Counted from the first letter of the stretch, positions 41,201-53,033 are shown. The stretch is 64,000 nucleotides of DNA from Apostichopus japonicus (GCF_037975245.1 NC_092565.1:15405499-15469498), one strand, 5' to 3'. Notes: generated from the letters alone by a model not told the origin. Translations and numbers: made by a program.

Positions 41201-44200
41201 TCTTCCCCAAGGCCCTTTTTTACAAATATGGAATAAAAACTTGCATCAAAACAAAAGAGTTTCACAAGAAATGTCAAGAATGAAGAAAAAGAGAATAATA
41301 GAATTACAAAACAAATAGAACACTGTACAATGGTAAAGCAGTTCAATTAAAACTTGTAAATTTAAATGATGCAATAAATGACCTTGATAGATCATATCAG
41401 ACATGTTCCACAATAATTCATTACTTGAAAACTTGGTAGATGACTACAGGAAATAATGAAAGAACTAAGTTTAAATTGCAGGTTAAATACCTAATACTGC
41501 AATGCATAGTTTTTTAGTCTATTGTTTTGACTGTTTTAATCTCAAACCATAGATATTCATCAGGTTCAACTAACTGATGACCAAGGGAAGTGCTGTTCAC
41601 ATTGTTAGTTCATAACTGAATACAGAATGCTTGGCATATGATAAAACTATAAGCGTAGAAACTGAATAATTAACAGTAAGCACTGTCCATCAATATGTAT
41701 CATAGTACGTCGGTATTGAATTTATTTCTTTGTTACTTTATTTCAAAGTCCAAAATTCTTGTTAAAACAATATACCTCTAAATATAGCTTTGGTAATTTC
41801 ATATGGGGTATGTTAGTAAACATTAATGAGTAAAATTAATGTGTAGTATTTGGTGGAGGGTGAAAGGTCATTTAAGGTCAAAGTCTTGTAACTATGGTAA
41901 CTGCAAAAGAGAAACTTGGATGCACGGGTTAATAGATCCACCCTAGTGAGTATAAATAATAATAATATCATAATATTGAGGATTTATGAAGCGCAGACAT
42001 ATCCACCGATATTGGAGCTCAAGGTGCATCACAATATTACCCTGGTCAACGATAACCTGTCAAACATAGAGAGACAATCCCTCCACATGACAGCAGCTAA
42101 ACAGTGCCCAGCTGACAATTTTAAAAATAAGAACACTGTAGTTGTTTGTGAAAGTCAGTGATCGTTTGAGGATGTTATGAAGTCCGCAAGTAAGGAGAAG
42201 AAAGCTGCTTAAGAATGTCCTAGGGATAGCTTAAGGTAATTAAAATGCTGGGATAACTTAGACATGTAAAGACTTGCTAATAGGGTTAAAGGATAGAGCT
42301 AGAGATGAGGAGAGGAAGGTAGAAGGGTTTTGAGAGTTGGGCTGTGGCTTTTGTGAGGTGAGGAGTGAAGGTATTAACGAGAAACAAGTAAAAGGAGAAG
42401 CGGAGGTTGTGTGAGAGCATAGCGGTGATAAGGTTGGAAGGTAGCAAAGGTTGTTGATGAAGGCTTGATGTTTTGTGATTGTGAAAGGAAGCAGTGGCAT
42501 TTTGTGGAGTCCAATAATAAAAGAAGAAAAGCATCGAATAACACTATCCTGAACTTATTACCCGAACAACGAACAATGTAACAGAGGACAACGGGATGGA
42601 TGAGCATGATGGTAGATTCACAGGAGTCTAAGAATGTTACTGCTCCTATAAGTTAACAATGGCCAGTAAACATAAAATCTTGTCTGCAGTGGTGTTTTCT
42701 CATTTGAAACATGGCAGTGACTCAATAAGTCTCTCTGATTTCTGGTTCTTATTTCATACTTGTAAGACTATTCCTTATCGGAGGAATATAAACCAAGCTG
42801 TATCGCTCGCTGTTTTTTTTACATCTTGCCGAACTTGGCAGGGTAATGTAATTATTCTGCCTGCCAACAGAACTTTGAAGATTGGTAATATTATCGGAAG
42901 ATTTTTGATTGCCGAGAAAAGAAACATTAGTAACTGTCAGTTTCACATTTTTTTGCATAGGCTCTCAGGCAAGATAACAAAGGTTCAGGTTTCAAGCGCT
43001 CAACCAATTTGGAGAGACGGCTTCAGAATCCAGACAAGGCGCCTGCATTTCATCCGTTTAGCCAAGCACCGACTCCGAGTAACCCGTCTCCCACGGAAGA
43101 AAATTCCTCCTCCAGCTCAGCAGAAGAAAGGAAACCTGCATACAAAAACCTTTACGATAAGTGAGTTTTAATGTTAAATATCACTAGTTAAATACCTCAT
43201 TTATTTCTCTTTCTAAAACTTGCAATTTTACTACAAGTATCATTGTATCATTTCTTTGTGCTGGTGATGGTAAAAGTTATTCGATTTTTAATATACCGCT
43301 GTGCATTGTCAATATGAATGTCACTACCAATTAGTCAGTCTTTTTGCTTTTTACGGAAACAAAGAGAGATCATAGTACCGTTTTCTCCATGTAAACTCTG
43401 CTTCAAGACACTGGACCATTCTTCACCCTCCCCATCCTGCATTCATAATTCACCATGATCCAGTCTCACACATATACCCACTCATCCTTCAAGTTAAATA
43501 GAATTCTGTGATGATTCATAAGTTCCACTTGTTGATGTCCTTCCCATTACCAAAGAATTTCCCAGATACAAGATTTATGACAGTTTTGTCAACCTTCTTT
43601 TGCTTTTAATTTCATTTTAACAGTCTGTTGTTCTTATTTTTCATCCCTCTAATTGAAACATCTTCTTAAAGTACACTGTCACAAAAAATGTGTGAAATTT
43701 TGCTTTGAAAGATAATGCAAATAAAGATGATATTTTCTTTTCTTTAGCTTTGTATCAGGTGGTCTTAGGTCTCAACAAAATCCCTATGATGATGAGAAAA
43801 GAGAGAGAAGAGGTAGGGCAAATATTTTTTGCGCAACTTTTGTTTCTAACTTTGGTTTAAATGATTTTTCTCCATCTATAACAAAATGGTTTTCAATTGA
43901 CATTTTCATTTTCATGTACTTGAAGTAAGGTGTAAAAAACAGAATTAATTAACGATGAATAAAAGGCACATTCATTAAAATTCCTAGTTAATTGTTTGCA
44001 TAAACTTTTTCGTTATTAAACTTGAGTCTGTTCAAGTAAGGAATTATATAAAAGCTTAGAGAATCATATTTTGCTAGGCTAGCAGGATCTTCCTCAAAAT
44101 GGGAAATATAAACAGATTTTTTGAAAAGAGCTTTCTCTTTTCTTTCTGAGTGAGAGATTAAAATGTGCTTGTGTGACAAAGATTTGGTATTAAACATATA

Positions 44201-46344
44201 ATATAATTAAGTCATCAAATAGAACTTAAAAATGTGTTTGTTGTACGACCATTTGGTGATAACTGCTTTTTTATGTTGAATAAACATAAAAACAAGAAAC
44301 ATTTTTTGTTGCTCCTCAGGAAGTAATATGGAAAAGAAACGTGGTAATACCGTTTATGTTCATGGATACGGTCTAACTGATGACTTGTGTCGAAAGGCCT
44401 TCCAAGCTTTTGGAAAATTCACAAATATATCAGTTGATACAAAAAAAAAGTAAGTGTTGTTTATATTTTTCTAAGTCTGTCAAGATATCTGATGTCAAGA
44501 CTGGTCTTAACGATGATAATCTTCATCTGTGAAAATTTCAGGATTCTTACCATAAATGTTTGTTTGATTAAAGGGTCAATTACTGGTGTAAAATCTGGTA
44601 AATTTTTTTTGAAATAAAACAATTAATTTGGAAATACTGTGCAACACTCAATAACTGTAATTTATATTTACTTTGTCACCTTCATATGTTTTTGTAGTCA
44701 AAAGACAATAGGTCATTACAACATCCTGTCATTAAAGTTTCACCCTTGGTTATTAATGTTGAGTCATAGTGATCATGTGAAGGAGATAAATGTCAACTCA
44801 GAGCAATCAGGGCTTTAATAAAACTGATTTTTTTATCTGTTCCATAACATAGAAGAATCTTTGCCATAGTGATAAAGTTGCAGTGAGGGCAACAAACTCA
44901 AACAGTATCAATTGCAGTATATTACTAGCCATCCCTATAATTATAACATTTTATTTCATGTATTTTATTGGGTTAAAGTTGCAACAGTGTTAAAAGCTAT
45001 TCAATATTAAAGATGAGATGGTAAGACACCAAAGTAAAAGAGGCAGTGTAAATTCGATTTTAATCATTCAGGGAAAAAGTAGTAGCAGTCTAATTAATAT
45101 TGTTAAAAATGCACCTATCATGAACACAGTAAAATTTTACACTTGTTTTCCGTTAGTTGATTCGTCTAGACATCAGTAATTAAACCATCCTACTTAAGGA
45201 ACACAACACACAGAGAGCCAACAGGAAACCTGCTGCTATTGTTTCAATTATTCAGTCGCGGTATTCTCTCTTTGTCATGAACGTAGCAAGCTGTGCTCAG
45301 AGATCCAAATAATTGATGGTCATAGTTTGCCTTTGGAGGTGACTGTCCTTGAATCTGAATGAGATATTCCACAAATTATAAAGCCACATGTCTCTTCCAA
45401 TCACTAATCGGTCCAAGTGGGGATTGTTAAAATATATGTGTCTTGTTCTCGTGATTCGTAAAACAACAACAAAGACTCGATTCTTGTTCCATTCCCAGCT
45501 GTGCTTTTGTAACGTTCGAGAACATTGACAGTGCTGAGAAAGCCATAGAGGAAGTCAATGGTACAATGGTTGAGAATATTACCTTGACTGTTTCCATGGC
45601 GAGGAGACAACCACTACTAGAAGCTGCCACAGATATGAACTCACCATGGACAAGACTTGGTACGTCTCATTATTCCTGAAATGTCCCATTTATTATATGA
45701 CCAAGGCATTATTTGTTAAATGTTACTGACATAGCCTTTGCTGATACTCATATTTGCCGTCCTGTTATAACCATCTCCCAACGAGAAATACGACTATTCG
45801 GGACTGAATGCAGACAGGGTCTGTATGGAGCTGAGAAGTTAGTTACATTGTGAATTTGAAAGCCCACTTGTAAAACCCAATTTTGTACTGTTTGGCTTAA
45901 GATTAGTAGCCCCATTTCTTAGGTTTGATTTTTTTCTTGATCTTTGCATGTATTTGTCGGCGGATATGTTTTGTTCTGTTCCTGCAATAACTACTTACTG
46001 TACATGATCCTGTCCCTCCTAGAGTTTGATTCTTTTCAATTTATGAGGATCTGTCACAACTTTAATGTACTGTCATATCTCTCCTTAGTTGCAAATACTT
46101 GCATATTTTTCCTTGTTTCTGTTACGATGTTCAAGTATTAGACTATATCTTCTTGCTCCATTTAATGGTAGAGTAAGCTACCGCAAGATTATTAATTAAG
46201 TGCTGCTTAAAGCATTGATGGTTCCCTATAAACAGGTTGACTTTAACTGTTTCATCTCTGTGTTCCCTTACAGCTACCGGTTTGACGACAGAAAGACATA
46301 AAGACAGACGGAGTGTGAAACAATACGATGACTTCTTCAGTTGA
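38189..46344 (+). CDS. NELFE: NELF-E, negative elongation factor subunit E, complete
   Basis: RNA-binding subunit of the nuclear NELF complex, which holds RNA polymerase II at promoter-proximal pauses. Seen: eight coding exons at 38189-38260, 40581-40656, 41055-41113, 42961-43160, 43748-43812, 44320-44449, 45499-45659 and 46274-46344 join in frame to give 277 aa. The N terminus LTEEEEMLVNKYSILRKK matches the leucine-zipper-like start. NSGFKRSxTLE is present as GSGFKRSTNLE, and KSLYESFVSS as KNLYDNFVSG. An RRM spans about 165-240 (RNP2 TVYVHG, RNP1 NCAFVTFE), followed by ARRQPLLEAAT. The human protein (about 380 aa) has a long Arg-Asp tract between these; here that gap holds only EKRERRGS. The fly protein is also known to lack it. 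Head to head with TRPM. Confidence 0.96.
38797..39401. mobile_element. 605-bp TIR element in NELFE intron 1
   Basis: Bounded by AATTATAGAATACAGGGCCA (38797-38816) and its exact reverse complement (39382-39401). A second inverted pair inside carries gcatccggatgcgcgg. The body has two tandem units of about 103 bp with ggatgcgcggatgcgtggat and gcggagtcaaaatgaaatac. Non-coding, so non-autonomous. CAGGGCCA termini recall hAT elements, but the palindrome continues past CAG, so I leave the family open. Confidence 0.9.
40581..40656 (+). CDS. NELFE: NELFE exon 2
   Basis: Residues 25-50, RKALQQMKKSSKP to QQPVKR. The donor is taken as GTAAGT at 40657; ends in phase 1. Confidence 0.92.
41055..41113 (+). 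CDS. NELFE: NELFE exon 3
   Basis: Residues 50-69, SADTNQEEAKEMAKKVMAAQ, the segment equivalent to human ATEQAKQLV. 59 nt, ends in phase 0 at GTAAGT. Too short to stand out as an open frame. Confidence 0.9.
41955..42125 (-). mobile_element. Probable SINE/LINE tail in NELFE intron 3
   Basis: ataataataatatc followed by aggatttatgaagcgcagac and ggagctcaaggtgc resembles the reversed 3' end of elements that end in ..gcgctatataaat(TTA)n. Boundaries uncertain. Confidence 0.5.
42961..43160 (+). CDS. NELFE: NELFE exon 4
   Basis: Residues 70-136, GSGFKRSTNLERRLQNPDKA, FHPFSQAPTP and KPAYKNLYD. A longer frame that runs through it in another register is spurious. Confidence 0.94.
43748..43812 (+). CDS. 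NELFE: NELFE exon 5
   Basis: Residues 136-158, NFVSGGLRSQQNPYDDEKRE. This is where the RD repeat would lie in vertebrates. 65 nt, ends in phase 1. Confidence 0.92.
44320..44449 (+). CDS. NELFE: NELFE exon 6 (first half of RRM)
   Basis: Residues 158-201, KKRGNTVYVHGYGLTDDLCR to VDTKK. 130 nt, ends in phase 2 inside a nine-A run before GTAAGT. Confidence 0.95.
45499..45659 (+). CDS. NELFE: NELFE exon 7 (second half of RRM)
   Basis: Residues 201-255, NCAFVTFENIDSAEKAIEEV to WTRLG. 161 nt, ends in phase 1 at GTACGT. Confidence 0.95.
46274..46344 (+). CDS. NELFE: NELFE exon 8 (stop)
   Basis: Residues 255-277, ending SVKQYDDFFS and TGA. The acidic/aromatic end parallels the human YSDDVYKENLVDGF tail. 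Confidence 0.93.
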
Positions 46345-48972
46345 ATATTCATCATTCGTACAGGATGCTGACCACATAACTCATGCTTACAAACAAAGAC
46401 AAAATGCTTACCGTGTTGCTTTTTAGTGATATGAATGTAGGCTGATATAACACAGATATATGTGGCATTGTTCATACATGGTACACCTATACATACCTAC
46501 ACGTAATTACTACATCATTGCAGATAATGCATGACATGCTAACATAAAAAGAACTTTGATGTGATGTCATGGCTACCATTAAGTGTCACAGATTAGAAGA
46601 TTAAGTGATGTTTCTATCATGAACAAGAAAATTGAGGGCATGCTTCATAGATCTTTATAACTGTGGGATTCTAAGTATGTGAGGCCATCCTGATTAGTTT
46701 TGGCAAAGTTTGAACAAGAAAGCCATAAGTTTCTCTTCTCTGCAAATATGTGACCTGATGTCTGCGATATGAGCATTTTGTAATATTCTCCATGGAACTA
46801 TTTTATTCTAATGTGCAACAAATTTTACTATTTGGTAGTTAAATGCTCTTACTTACTGTAGTAACTTCTCTTTTAACCACAATTGGTGAGAGAGTTCTGA
46901 CTGGAGCTCTGTTAATCACAATTGCTAGCCACAGTTAAGAGAGTATTGATTGGAGAATTCTCAAACAGGAGATACAATGTTATCATTGTTCATCATGCTG
47001 TCCCAGACTAAAGCTCCTTCAACTATGAACCTCTACAAAATTGATTGATGTTTCAGAACCAACTGATCCCCTTAATGTGAGAAGGGGGGTTAACCGGCCA
47101 TCCACTAGGACTTTTAAAGTAGGTTTATTATGGGTGCGGTTTTTTGTGCATAGTCAAGTTCATGTTTTGTCCCCAACCTTGAACAGTGGTGAAGTATAAA
47201 TATCATAGTATTGTATTTAAGAAATCAGTGGGTTGTTTGTGCCAGTATATTCCAATATTGATCCCCTTCATATTACCCTAGCTTATTATTTCCAGTTTGA
47301 GATTTGTAACTACTTGTACATATAAGTTTACAGAGATTCAACTGTATCCTTAGTTCTGTTTTGATTTAGGTTTGGCGGCATTCAATGGTCTGTCTGTCGG
47401 TACAAAATTAATACTTTTACATGCCATCTATGATATTGTCTAAGATGTCTCCATGTAATAAAAATTAAGAAGGGAGTATTAAAGCATTGCATTCTGGAAA
47501 TGGCATCATCCAGACACATTTTGATGAACTAAATTCGCAAATTATCATTTAAAAAGGGAGTTAACTTAAAAAATTTGAAAAATATTTTGCTTTTTCTGCC
47601 TAATTTGAAATAACCATCGACTTATCAAGCTGATTAACTATAATTTGGAGGGTTTTAGTAAAAATTGCAAAATTAATGTCAAAATCAGTGCAAAATCTTT
47701 GGTAATATAGGCCATGTGATGTGACATATCATGTGTATATAGACTTACCATTCTCAGACTCTGCTTCTCCATTGCCCCTCCTCCTCACATAACTAAAGGT
47801 AAAATTCATGATATTTAGTGTTACATTAAAGCTAAGAGATTTCTTGCTATTTATATAACCCATACACACTGATTCAGAACCAATATTTTGCATTATTTGT
47901 AGGGGGAGGGGGGACATAAATATTGATAGAAGGGTCGCTGAGTAAAGACATCTTGGTCACCTTAATGTGGACAAGATTATCACACCTAATTGCTGATCTT
48001 GATCAACAGGACTCTCAAACTATATCCAATGGTACTTCATTATTGCTTTCAATGTAACTGACTCCCTAGATACAATGCATTTACAGGAAATGACCTTGAT
48101 ATATCATATACGGTATATCATAATATAGTTAAAAAATTAGCCACACTAGTCTGGTACTGGATTTTTTACTTTGCAATAGCAGTGGTCTCAATTTCGGCAA
48201 CACAAGTTTTTCAGAAACGGTGGTGGGGTAAGTGGCATGCGCTAAGGTGGAGAGGCACACCTCCCTTTGTCAAATCGGGCAAACGGTTCAGTGGGGGAAT
48301 TTTTGCATTCAGCCGGCGAAGAATTAAACAGCTACGATGGTTGTAAACCCACCCCTATTTTTTTCTTTTGCAATACAGTCTTTGCTACTTTGTATAGACC
48401 TATTTTACAATCCAAAGATGCCTCAGAATACACAATTTGACGTTTAAGCTTTTAAAATATTTCCGGATGAGACCCCAGACCCTCAACATGGGAGTCGACT
48501 TCAGTAACCCCAAGGCAGCACCACCCTCCTTCATACTATCCACCCATAAAGGTTTAGGCACTTACCTAAATTAGTCGGGAAAATTTTGACATCCTGTGTA
48601 CGCCACTTTGGTGGGGAGGGGGTTATATTTAATTTTCTTGAAGTAAACGAGAAATGTCCAGACAACATCAAAAGGAACTCCCTGGAAAATTCCTGATGAG
48701 TGCATGTAATAGATAATACTGAAATGTAACAACATTTGTTCTCTTCTTTGTTTGCCTAAGTCTTAAAGCAAGCTGAAAATGTCTGAGTGGTTGTACAGTT
48801 AACTCTGGTACTGACGCATTTTGAGTACCAGATGCGAGCTACCGGACTAAAATATTCATGTTTCATCGGTGCGGGGAGGGGATTGGGGTTCAGCCAGGTA
48901 CTGGAAGGCATCAGTATTGTATTAATTAATTGGTACCCAAATCTCAACTGGATTCAGGGAAAGTTGGTTCAG
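46345..48972. other. NELFE 3' UTR and intergenic sequence
   Basis: The first 1.1 kb is probably NELFE 3' UTR. Beyond that I see no gene; short frames around 47729-47917 and 48756-48984 have no recognisable domain. Confidence 0.65.
47457..47462 (+). terminator. NELFE: Likely NELFE poly(A) signal
   Basis: AATAAA 1.1 kb past the stop codon, in ccatgtaataaaaattaag, the first clear one in a plausible position. 3' UTR length is inferred. Confidence 0.5.
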
Positions 48973-49387
48973 ATAAGTATCTGAAGTTCCCGTAAAATTT
49001 GGGCTAATATTAAAAGGTTGATTGGTAGCTTCAAATCACCTGGCTTCCTTAGCAGTGGTATCGCCAAGGAGGGCATAATGGGGGCCAAATGGTTGTGGTC
49101 AGAAAAACGAAATCATGCAGCGACTGCTTCAGCTGATTTTGGTCATTTTGATATATATAGGATACGATTCCGCAGAACTATTTTGCGTGCAGTCAGTACT
49201 TGCCTAGATTATTATGTGATAACTATTCCGTGTTTTGGTTTTATCCGGGAAGATTGCGGATAGTGCCTGGTCCCCAGACATATATTACTTCAATGGTTAT
49301 GTCAAGCAACGTGTGTACTATGATGTCATGGTATTCCCCTAATACGTCATCGATTCGGCCACGGGTCATGTGACGTTGGCAATTGCG
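48973..49387 (+). repeat. 415-bp direct duplicate, distal copy
   Basis: Reads as identical over 415 bp to 50450-50864 (offset 1477), from aagtatctgaagttcccgta to ggcaattgcg. It includes the same 81-codon frame, TATA-like motif and acgtca / tgacgt sites. Confidence 0.97.
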
Positions 49388-50449
49388 GGTTCTATGGTCG
49401 TTAACTATTCAAGCATTTAACTAGATTACTTCCGCAGTCAACATAGCCAAGCTTTGATCATCGCGGTAGCTGACATCTGGATCATCCAAGTACTAGCAAA
49501 CAGAGGTAAACAAAATGCATTTAAAAAATGCTACAACAAAGTGTCTAATTTATTAGTAGGCCTGGATGGTTACGATGCACTGAAAACTGCACCGAAGGCA
49601 CTGACATCAATTTTTCGCAAATCTGATACTACAATGCAAAAGACAGTTGCTGAGCAAGTTGATTGCTGCAGCAGGTAGAATAATATCATGCAAACCTCAA
49701 AAAGAGGTTCTATTATACAATAAGAAAAATAGTCTGTCTAGCTCAGTCAGTTTGTCACTGCTGTAATTAGTGTGATGTACACAAGTCTAGATAGTTATTG
49801 TAAATAAATCTCCCAAGATACAACCTGGGCATGAAAACCAAACAACTCTCAACCCCAGTCCCCTTGCACCGAGGCTGTAATCATGTTAAATTGAGTATAA
49901 TCAGCCCAGCTTCTAGCAGGTAGCTACCCTATCAAAATTTCATTTTTGCCTTTTTTTGTAACAAGGTATGTTGGAACAATGTCTTTTTTTCCAGCCATTT
50001 TGGTGTAATAAGAGGTAATTAATACAATCACACTATCTTAATTTGGTAGGCTTACTTTTGTGTTCAAATGATGCAAGGAAAACAACTTGAAATATATATG
50101 CAAATCAACCAATGTCACTCCCTGCAATTGCAAATGTGGGTTGAAAGTTAAGAGCAACAACAAAGCAAATTACAGAGCCTCAGTAGTTTTTTCAAACTTG
50201 GCCCGCTTATAGTCTTATATTAGTTAGGAAGAAGCTATGACATTGTAAAACCATGATAATAGAATAGCCCTTTCTGCTATCTGCATGCAAGAGATGATTC
50301 ATGCTAATAGGGTAGCTGTTACGCGGTCACCTTCTTTGGAGTGTGACCTGCCACCTGCTAGATCTGTTAGGCCCATGTGATCCTTCAAAGTTCTATTGCT
50401 CATCATGACAGGGATGTGCAGCCCATTAAAATCTTGGGTTACATATGAC

Positions 50450-50864
50450 ATAAGTATCTGAAGTTCCCGTAAAATTTGGGCTAATATTAAAAGGTTGATT
50501 GGTAGCTTCAAATCACCTGGCTTCCTTAGCAGTGGTATCGCCAAGGAGGGCATAATGGGGGCCAAATGGTTGTGGTCAGAAAAACGAAATCATGCAGCGA
50601 CTGCTTCAGCTGATTTTGGTCATTTTGATATATATAGGATACGATTCCGCAGAACTATTTTGCGTGCAGTCAGTACTTGCCTAGATTATTATGTGATAAC
50701 TATTCCGTGTTTTGGTTTTATCCGGGAAGATTGCGGATAGTGCCTGGTCCCCAGACATATATTACTTCAATGGTTATGTCAAGCAACGTGTGTACTATGA
50801 TGTCATGGTATTCCCCTAATACGTCATCGATTCGGCCACGGGTCATGTGACGTTGGCAATTGCG
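50450..50864 (+). repeat. 415-bp direct duplicate, proximal copy (putative TRIM promoter)
   Basis: Second copy, ending 111 bp before the TRIM ATG. It contains gatatatatagg (50627-50638), a TATA-like box about 340 bp upstream of the ATG, plus acgtca and catgtgacgt near 50821-50853. A promoter role is inference from position. A further 39 bp just after it (50866-50904) repeat 50251-50289. Confidence 0.9.
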
Positions 50865-50975
50865 TCCATGATAATAGAATAGCCCTTTCTGCTATCTGCA
50901 TGCATGATTTCAAAGTATAATATCAAGTCATTTCTTTTCTCTGTACTAGATATTCCCCTCCACTAGTTCATTACT

Positions 50976-52952
50976 ATGGCAGAAGCAAGTACGAAACTTA
51001 CGACCTCAGACGGTGAACTGGGAGATCTCCTGAAGTGCCCAATTTGTCAGGATGTTTGTGAGGAACCAAGAATTCTATCATGTCAACACATTGCATGCAC
51101 AGAGTGTATCAACAATTGGATTCGAGCAAAGAAAGGCCAACTGTGGTGCCCTGAATGCAACCAGCAAAGAGAGCTCCCTGCAGGTGGTGCAGAAAGTCTC
51201 CCACATTCATTCAGGCTAAACGATCTTTGTGGTATCCTTAAAGAGAAACTTGAATCAGGGGAAGAAGGATCCAATTGTAAGTTGCATTCTGGGAAACCAT
51301 TGTCTATGATTTGCTTTGAATGTGAAGTAGGTGTTTGTGACTCGTGCCGCACTAGCACTGAGCATACTGGGCATATGTGTGCCGATGCAAAACAGGTCCT
51401 AGAACTGAAAGCAGACGGTAAGGCAGAGACAGCTAAGAACTATCTCATCCGCATCGACCAGCTGAAACAGGAATTGGAAAAAAGTAAAGAAGATGGCCTC
51501 GACGTTTTGAGGGATTTCAAGAAGAGGTCTGAATTTGCTCATCAGCGACTGTTGCAGGAAATGGAGAAGAATTACCAGGAGAAGGTCAAGGTCTTAGGTA
51601 ATCAGGAGAAAGAACTTGAAGAATATGTAGCTGGCATGAGATCTTTTAACGAACTAACCAAAACTCAGGATAGCATGGATGTCAGCATTGTTGTGGATCA
51701 GCTGAAAAGTCTTCCAAAAGAAGAATCTTTGAGACCAAAAACCACCAGTTATCTTAAAGTTGAAATGGTCCATGAGTACATGAAAATGCTGTTCTCAGAT
51801 GGGGAGACCAAGTGTGGCAAGGTTTTGACCTCCGGAGTGGCTGTTCCAAACCAATCTGTGATTGCAGTCACATCTGATAGGTTAACCGCAGGAGAAGCAA
51901 TTCACCTACAGCTGCTGCTGAAAGACGACAGAGGGCGCAAGGTCGTTACGGAAAGAGAGGACGTTCTCTCAGTGGAAGTTTGCACCGTTGACAAGCGAAC
52001 TATTCCTCTTGAACCTCAGAAACAAGAGGGTGGTCATTTCACGATCAGCTTTACTCCATCTTTTGCTGGTTGGTACGTCCTCACAGCTAAAGCTTTTGAT
52101 AAGATGATTCCAGGGTCACCATTGCAACTCAAGGTTGAACCCAGAGGGATAGAAATGAAGGAAATTGCTGGAGAGGCTCCCTCTAGTCAGTTGCATGATG
52201 TGCTAAAGGTTGGTGACAATTTCATGCTGGTTGATAAGACTGTGATTATGATGGATAAAAATGGAAAATTAATCCAATCTTTTGAAAACAAAGATTGGTA
52301 CTTTTATCCATACAGTATTGCAATGCACAAGCAATGCTATTATGTAACCGCCATGAAAGGTCAGGTAGTGATTATGTATCAAGCTAACGGCAAAGAGGTT
52401 CGACGTTTTGGGGGGGATGTCTTGAAACGGCCAACAGGGATAGCATTGGATAAGGAGGGCAATATTTATGTTGCAGACAATCAGTTGTCAAAGATTCTGT
52501 TATTTGGTCCTGATGGAAAGTTTAAGGAATATGTAATAAGCACAGAACCTTCCCGACAAACTATGAGCTTAAACAACCCCTGGTTCATTAAATTCAACAG
52601 TAAAGGTCAACTGATTATCGCTGATTTTGAAAACCAGCGTATCCAGGTCATAAATGTCCAAACTGGGAGGGAAATAATGTCCATCATGGTCATGCATGAA
52701 GGTCAAAAGATGTACTGCAGAGGAGTGGATGTTGATCGTCATGACAACATTTATGTTGGTGCCCGTGCAGATAAGAGTGGTAATCCTGCCGAAGGTATTT
52801 TTGTGTACGGTCCTGATGGAACATATCTCGGTTCATTGCCCGCAAAGGATTTGCATTGGTCGAGGGGGATACACATTGCTAAAGATGGCCAACATGATGT
52901 GCTTTATGTAGTGGATAGTAGTCACAAATCCGTTCGAACTTTTCAATTGTAA
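50976..52952 (+). CDS. TRIM-NHL protein (RING, B-box, coiled coil, filamin, NHL), single exon
   Basis: Probable RING-type E3 ubiquitin ligase and/or RNA-binding regulator of the TRIM2/3/71 group. Seen, 658 aa without an intron: C3HC4 RING (C21, C24, C36, H38, C41, C44, C58, C61); B-box with C101, H104, C113, C116, C121, C124, H130, H133; coiled coil about 140-250; filamin repeat about 285-395 (GHFTISFTPSFAGWYVLTAK, PGSPLQLKVEP); NHL repeats about 405-658 (RPTGIALDKEGNIYVADNQ, GQLIIADFENQRIQV, DNIYVGA, LYVVDSSHKSV). Length and order are normal for TRIM2/3 relatives. The ATG is the first in frame after tctgtactag, a good acceptor at about 50950, so a 5' UTR exon may exist; a donor-like cagaggtaaac at 49501 is a candidate. 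An AATAAA at 53028 fits its 3' end. Which subfamily member it is cannot be decided here. Confidence 0.96.
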   Translation: MAEASTKLTTSDGELGDLLKCPICQDVCEEPRILSCQHIACTECINNWIRAKKGQLWCPECNQQRELPAGGAESLPHSFRLNDLCGILKEKLESGEEGSNCKLHSGKPLSMICFECEVGVCDSCRTSTEHTGHMCADAKQVLELKADGKAETAKNYLIRIDQLKQELEKSKEDGLDVLRDFKKRSEFAHQRLLQEMEKNYQEKVKVLGNQEKELEEYVAGMRSFNELTKTQDSMDVSIVVDQLKSLPKEESLRPKTTSYLKVEMVHEYMKMLFSDGETKCGKVLTSGVAVPNQSVIAVTSDRLTAGEAIHLQLLLKDDRGRKVVTEREDVLSVEVCTVDKRTIPLEPQKQEGGHFTISFTPSFAGWYVLTAKAFDKMIPGSPLQLKVEPRGIEMKEIAGEAPSSQLHDVLKVGDNFMLVDKTVIMMDKNGKLIQSFENKDWYFYPYSIAMHKQCYYVTAMKGQVVIMYQANGKEVRRFGGDVLKRPTGIALDKEGNIYVADNQLSKILLFGPDGKFKEYVISTEPSRQTMSLNNPWFIKFNSKGQLIIADFENQRIQVINVQTGREIMSIMVMHEGQKMYCRGVDVDRHDNIYVGARADKSGNPAEGIFVYGPDGTYLGSLPAKDLHWSRGIHIAKDGQHDVLYVVDSSHKSVRTFQL

Positions 52953-53027
52953 GAACAGTTGGCTGTCGTTACAAAGTCATCCAATGATACCTGAGTGAAG
53001 TAAAGTCAATTAGTTAAACCAGTCATG

Positions 53028-53033
53028 AATAAA
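53028..53033 (+). terminator. Likely TRIM poly(A) signal
   Basis: AATAAA in catgaataaagaagg, 76 bp past the TRIM stop codon. Confidence 0.6.

Noticed and set aside
42659-43171. 170-codon plus-strand frame
   Set aside because: Crosses the intron 3/exon 4 boundary of NELFE in the wrong register; the exon's true frame matches NELF-E.
49018-49263. 81-codon frame present in both 415-bp copies
   Set aside because: Its conservation is explained by recent duplication of the whole block; no domain, and the non-coding parts are equally identical.
50299-50565. 88-codon minus-strand frame upstream of TRIM
   Set aside because: Runs from unique DNA into one duplicate copy and has no recognisable domain.
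51083-51358. 91-codon minus-strand frame
   Set aside because: Antisense shadow of the TRIM RING/B-box region.
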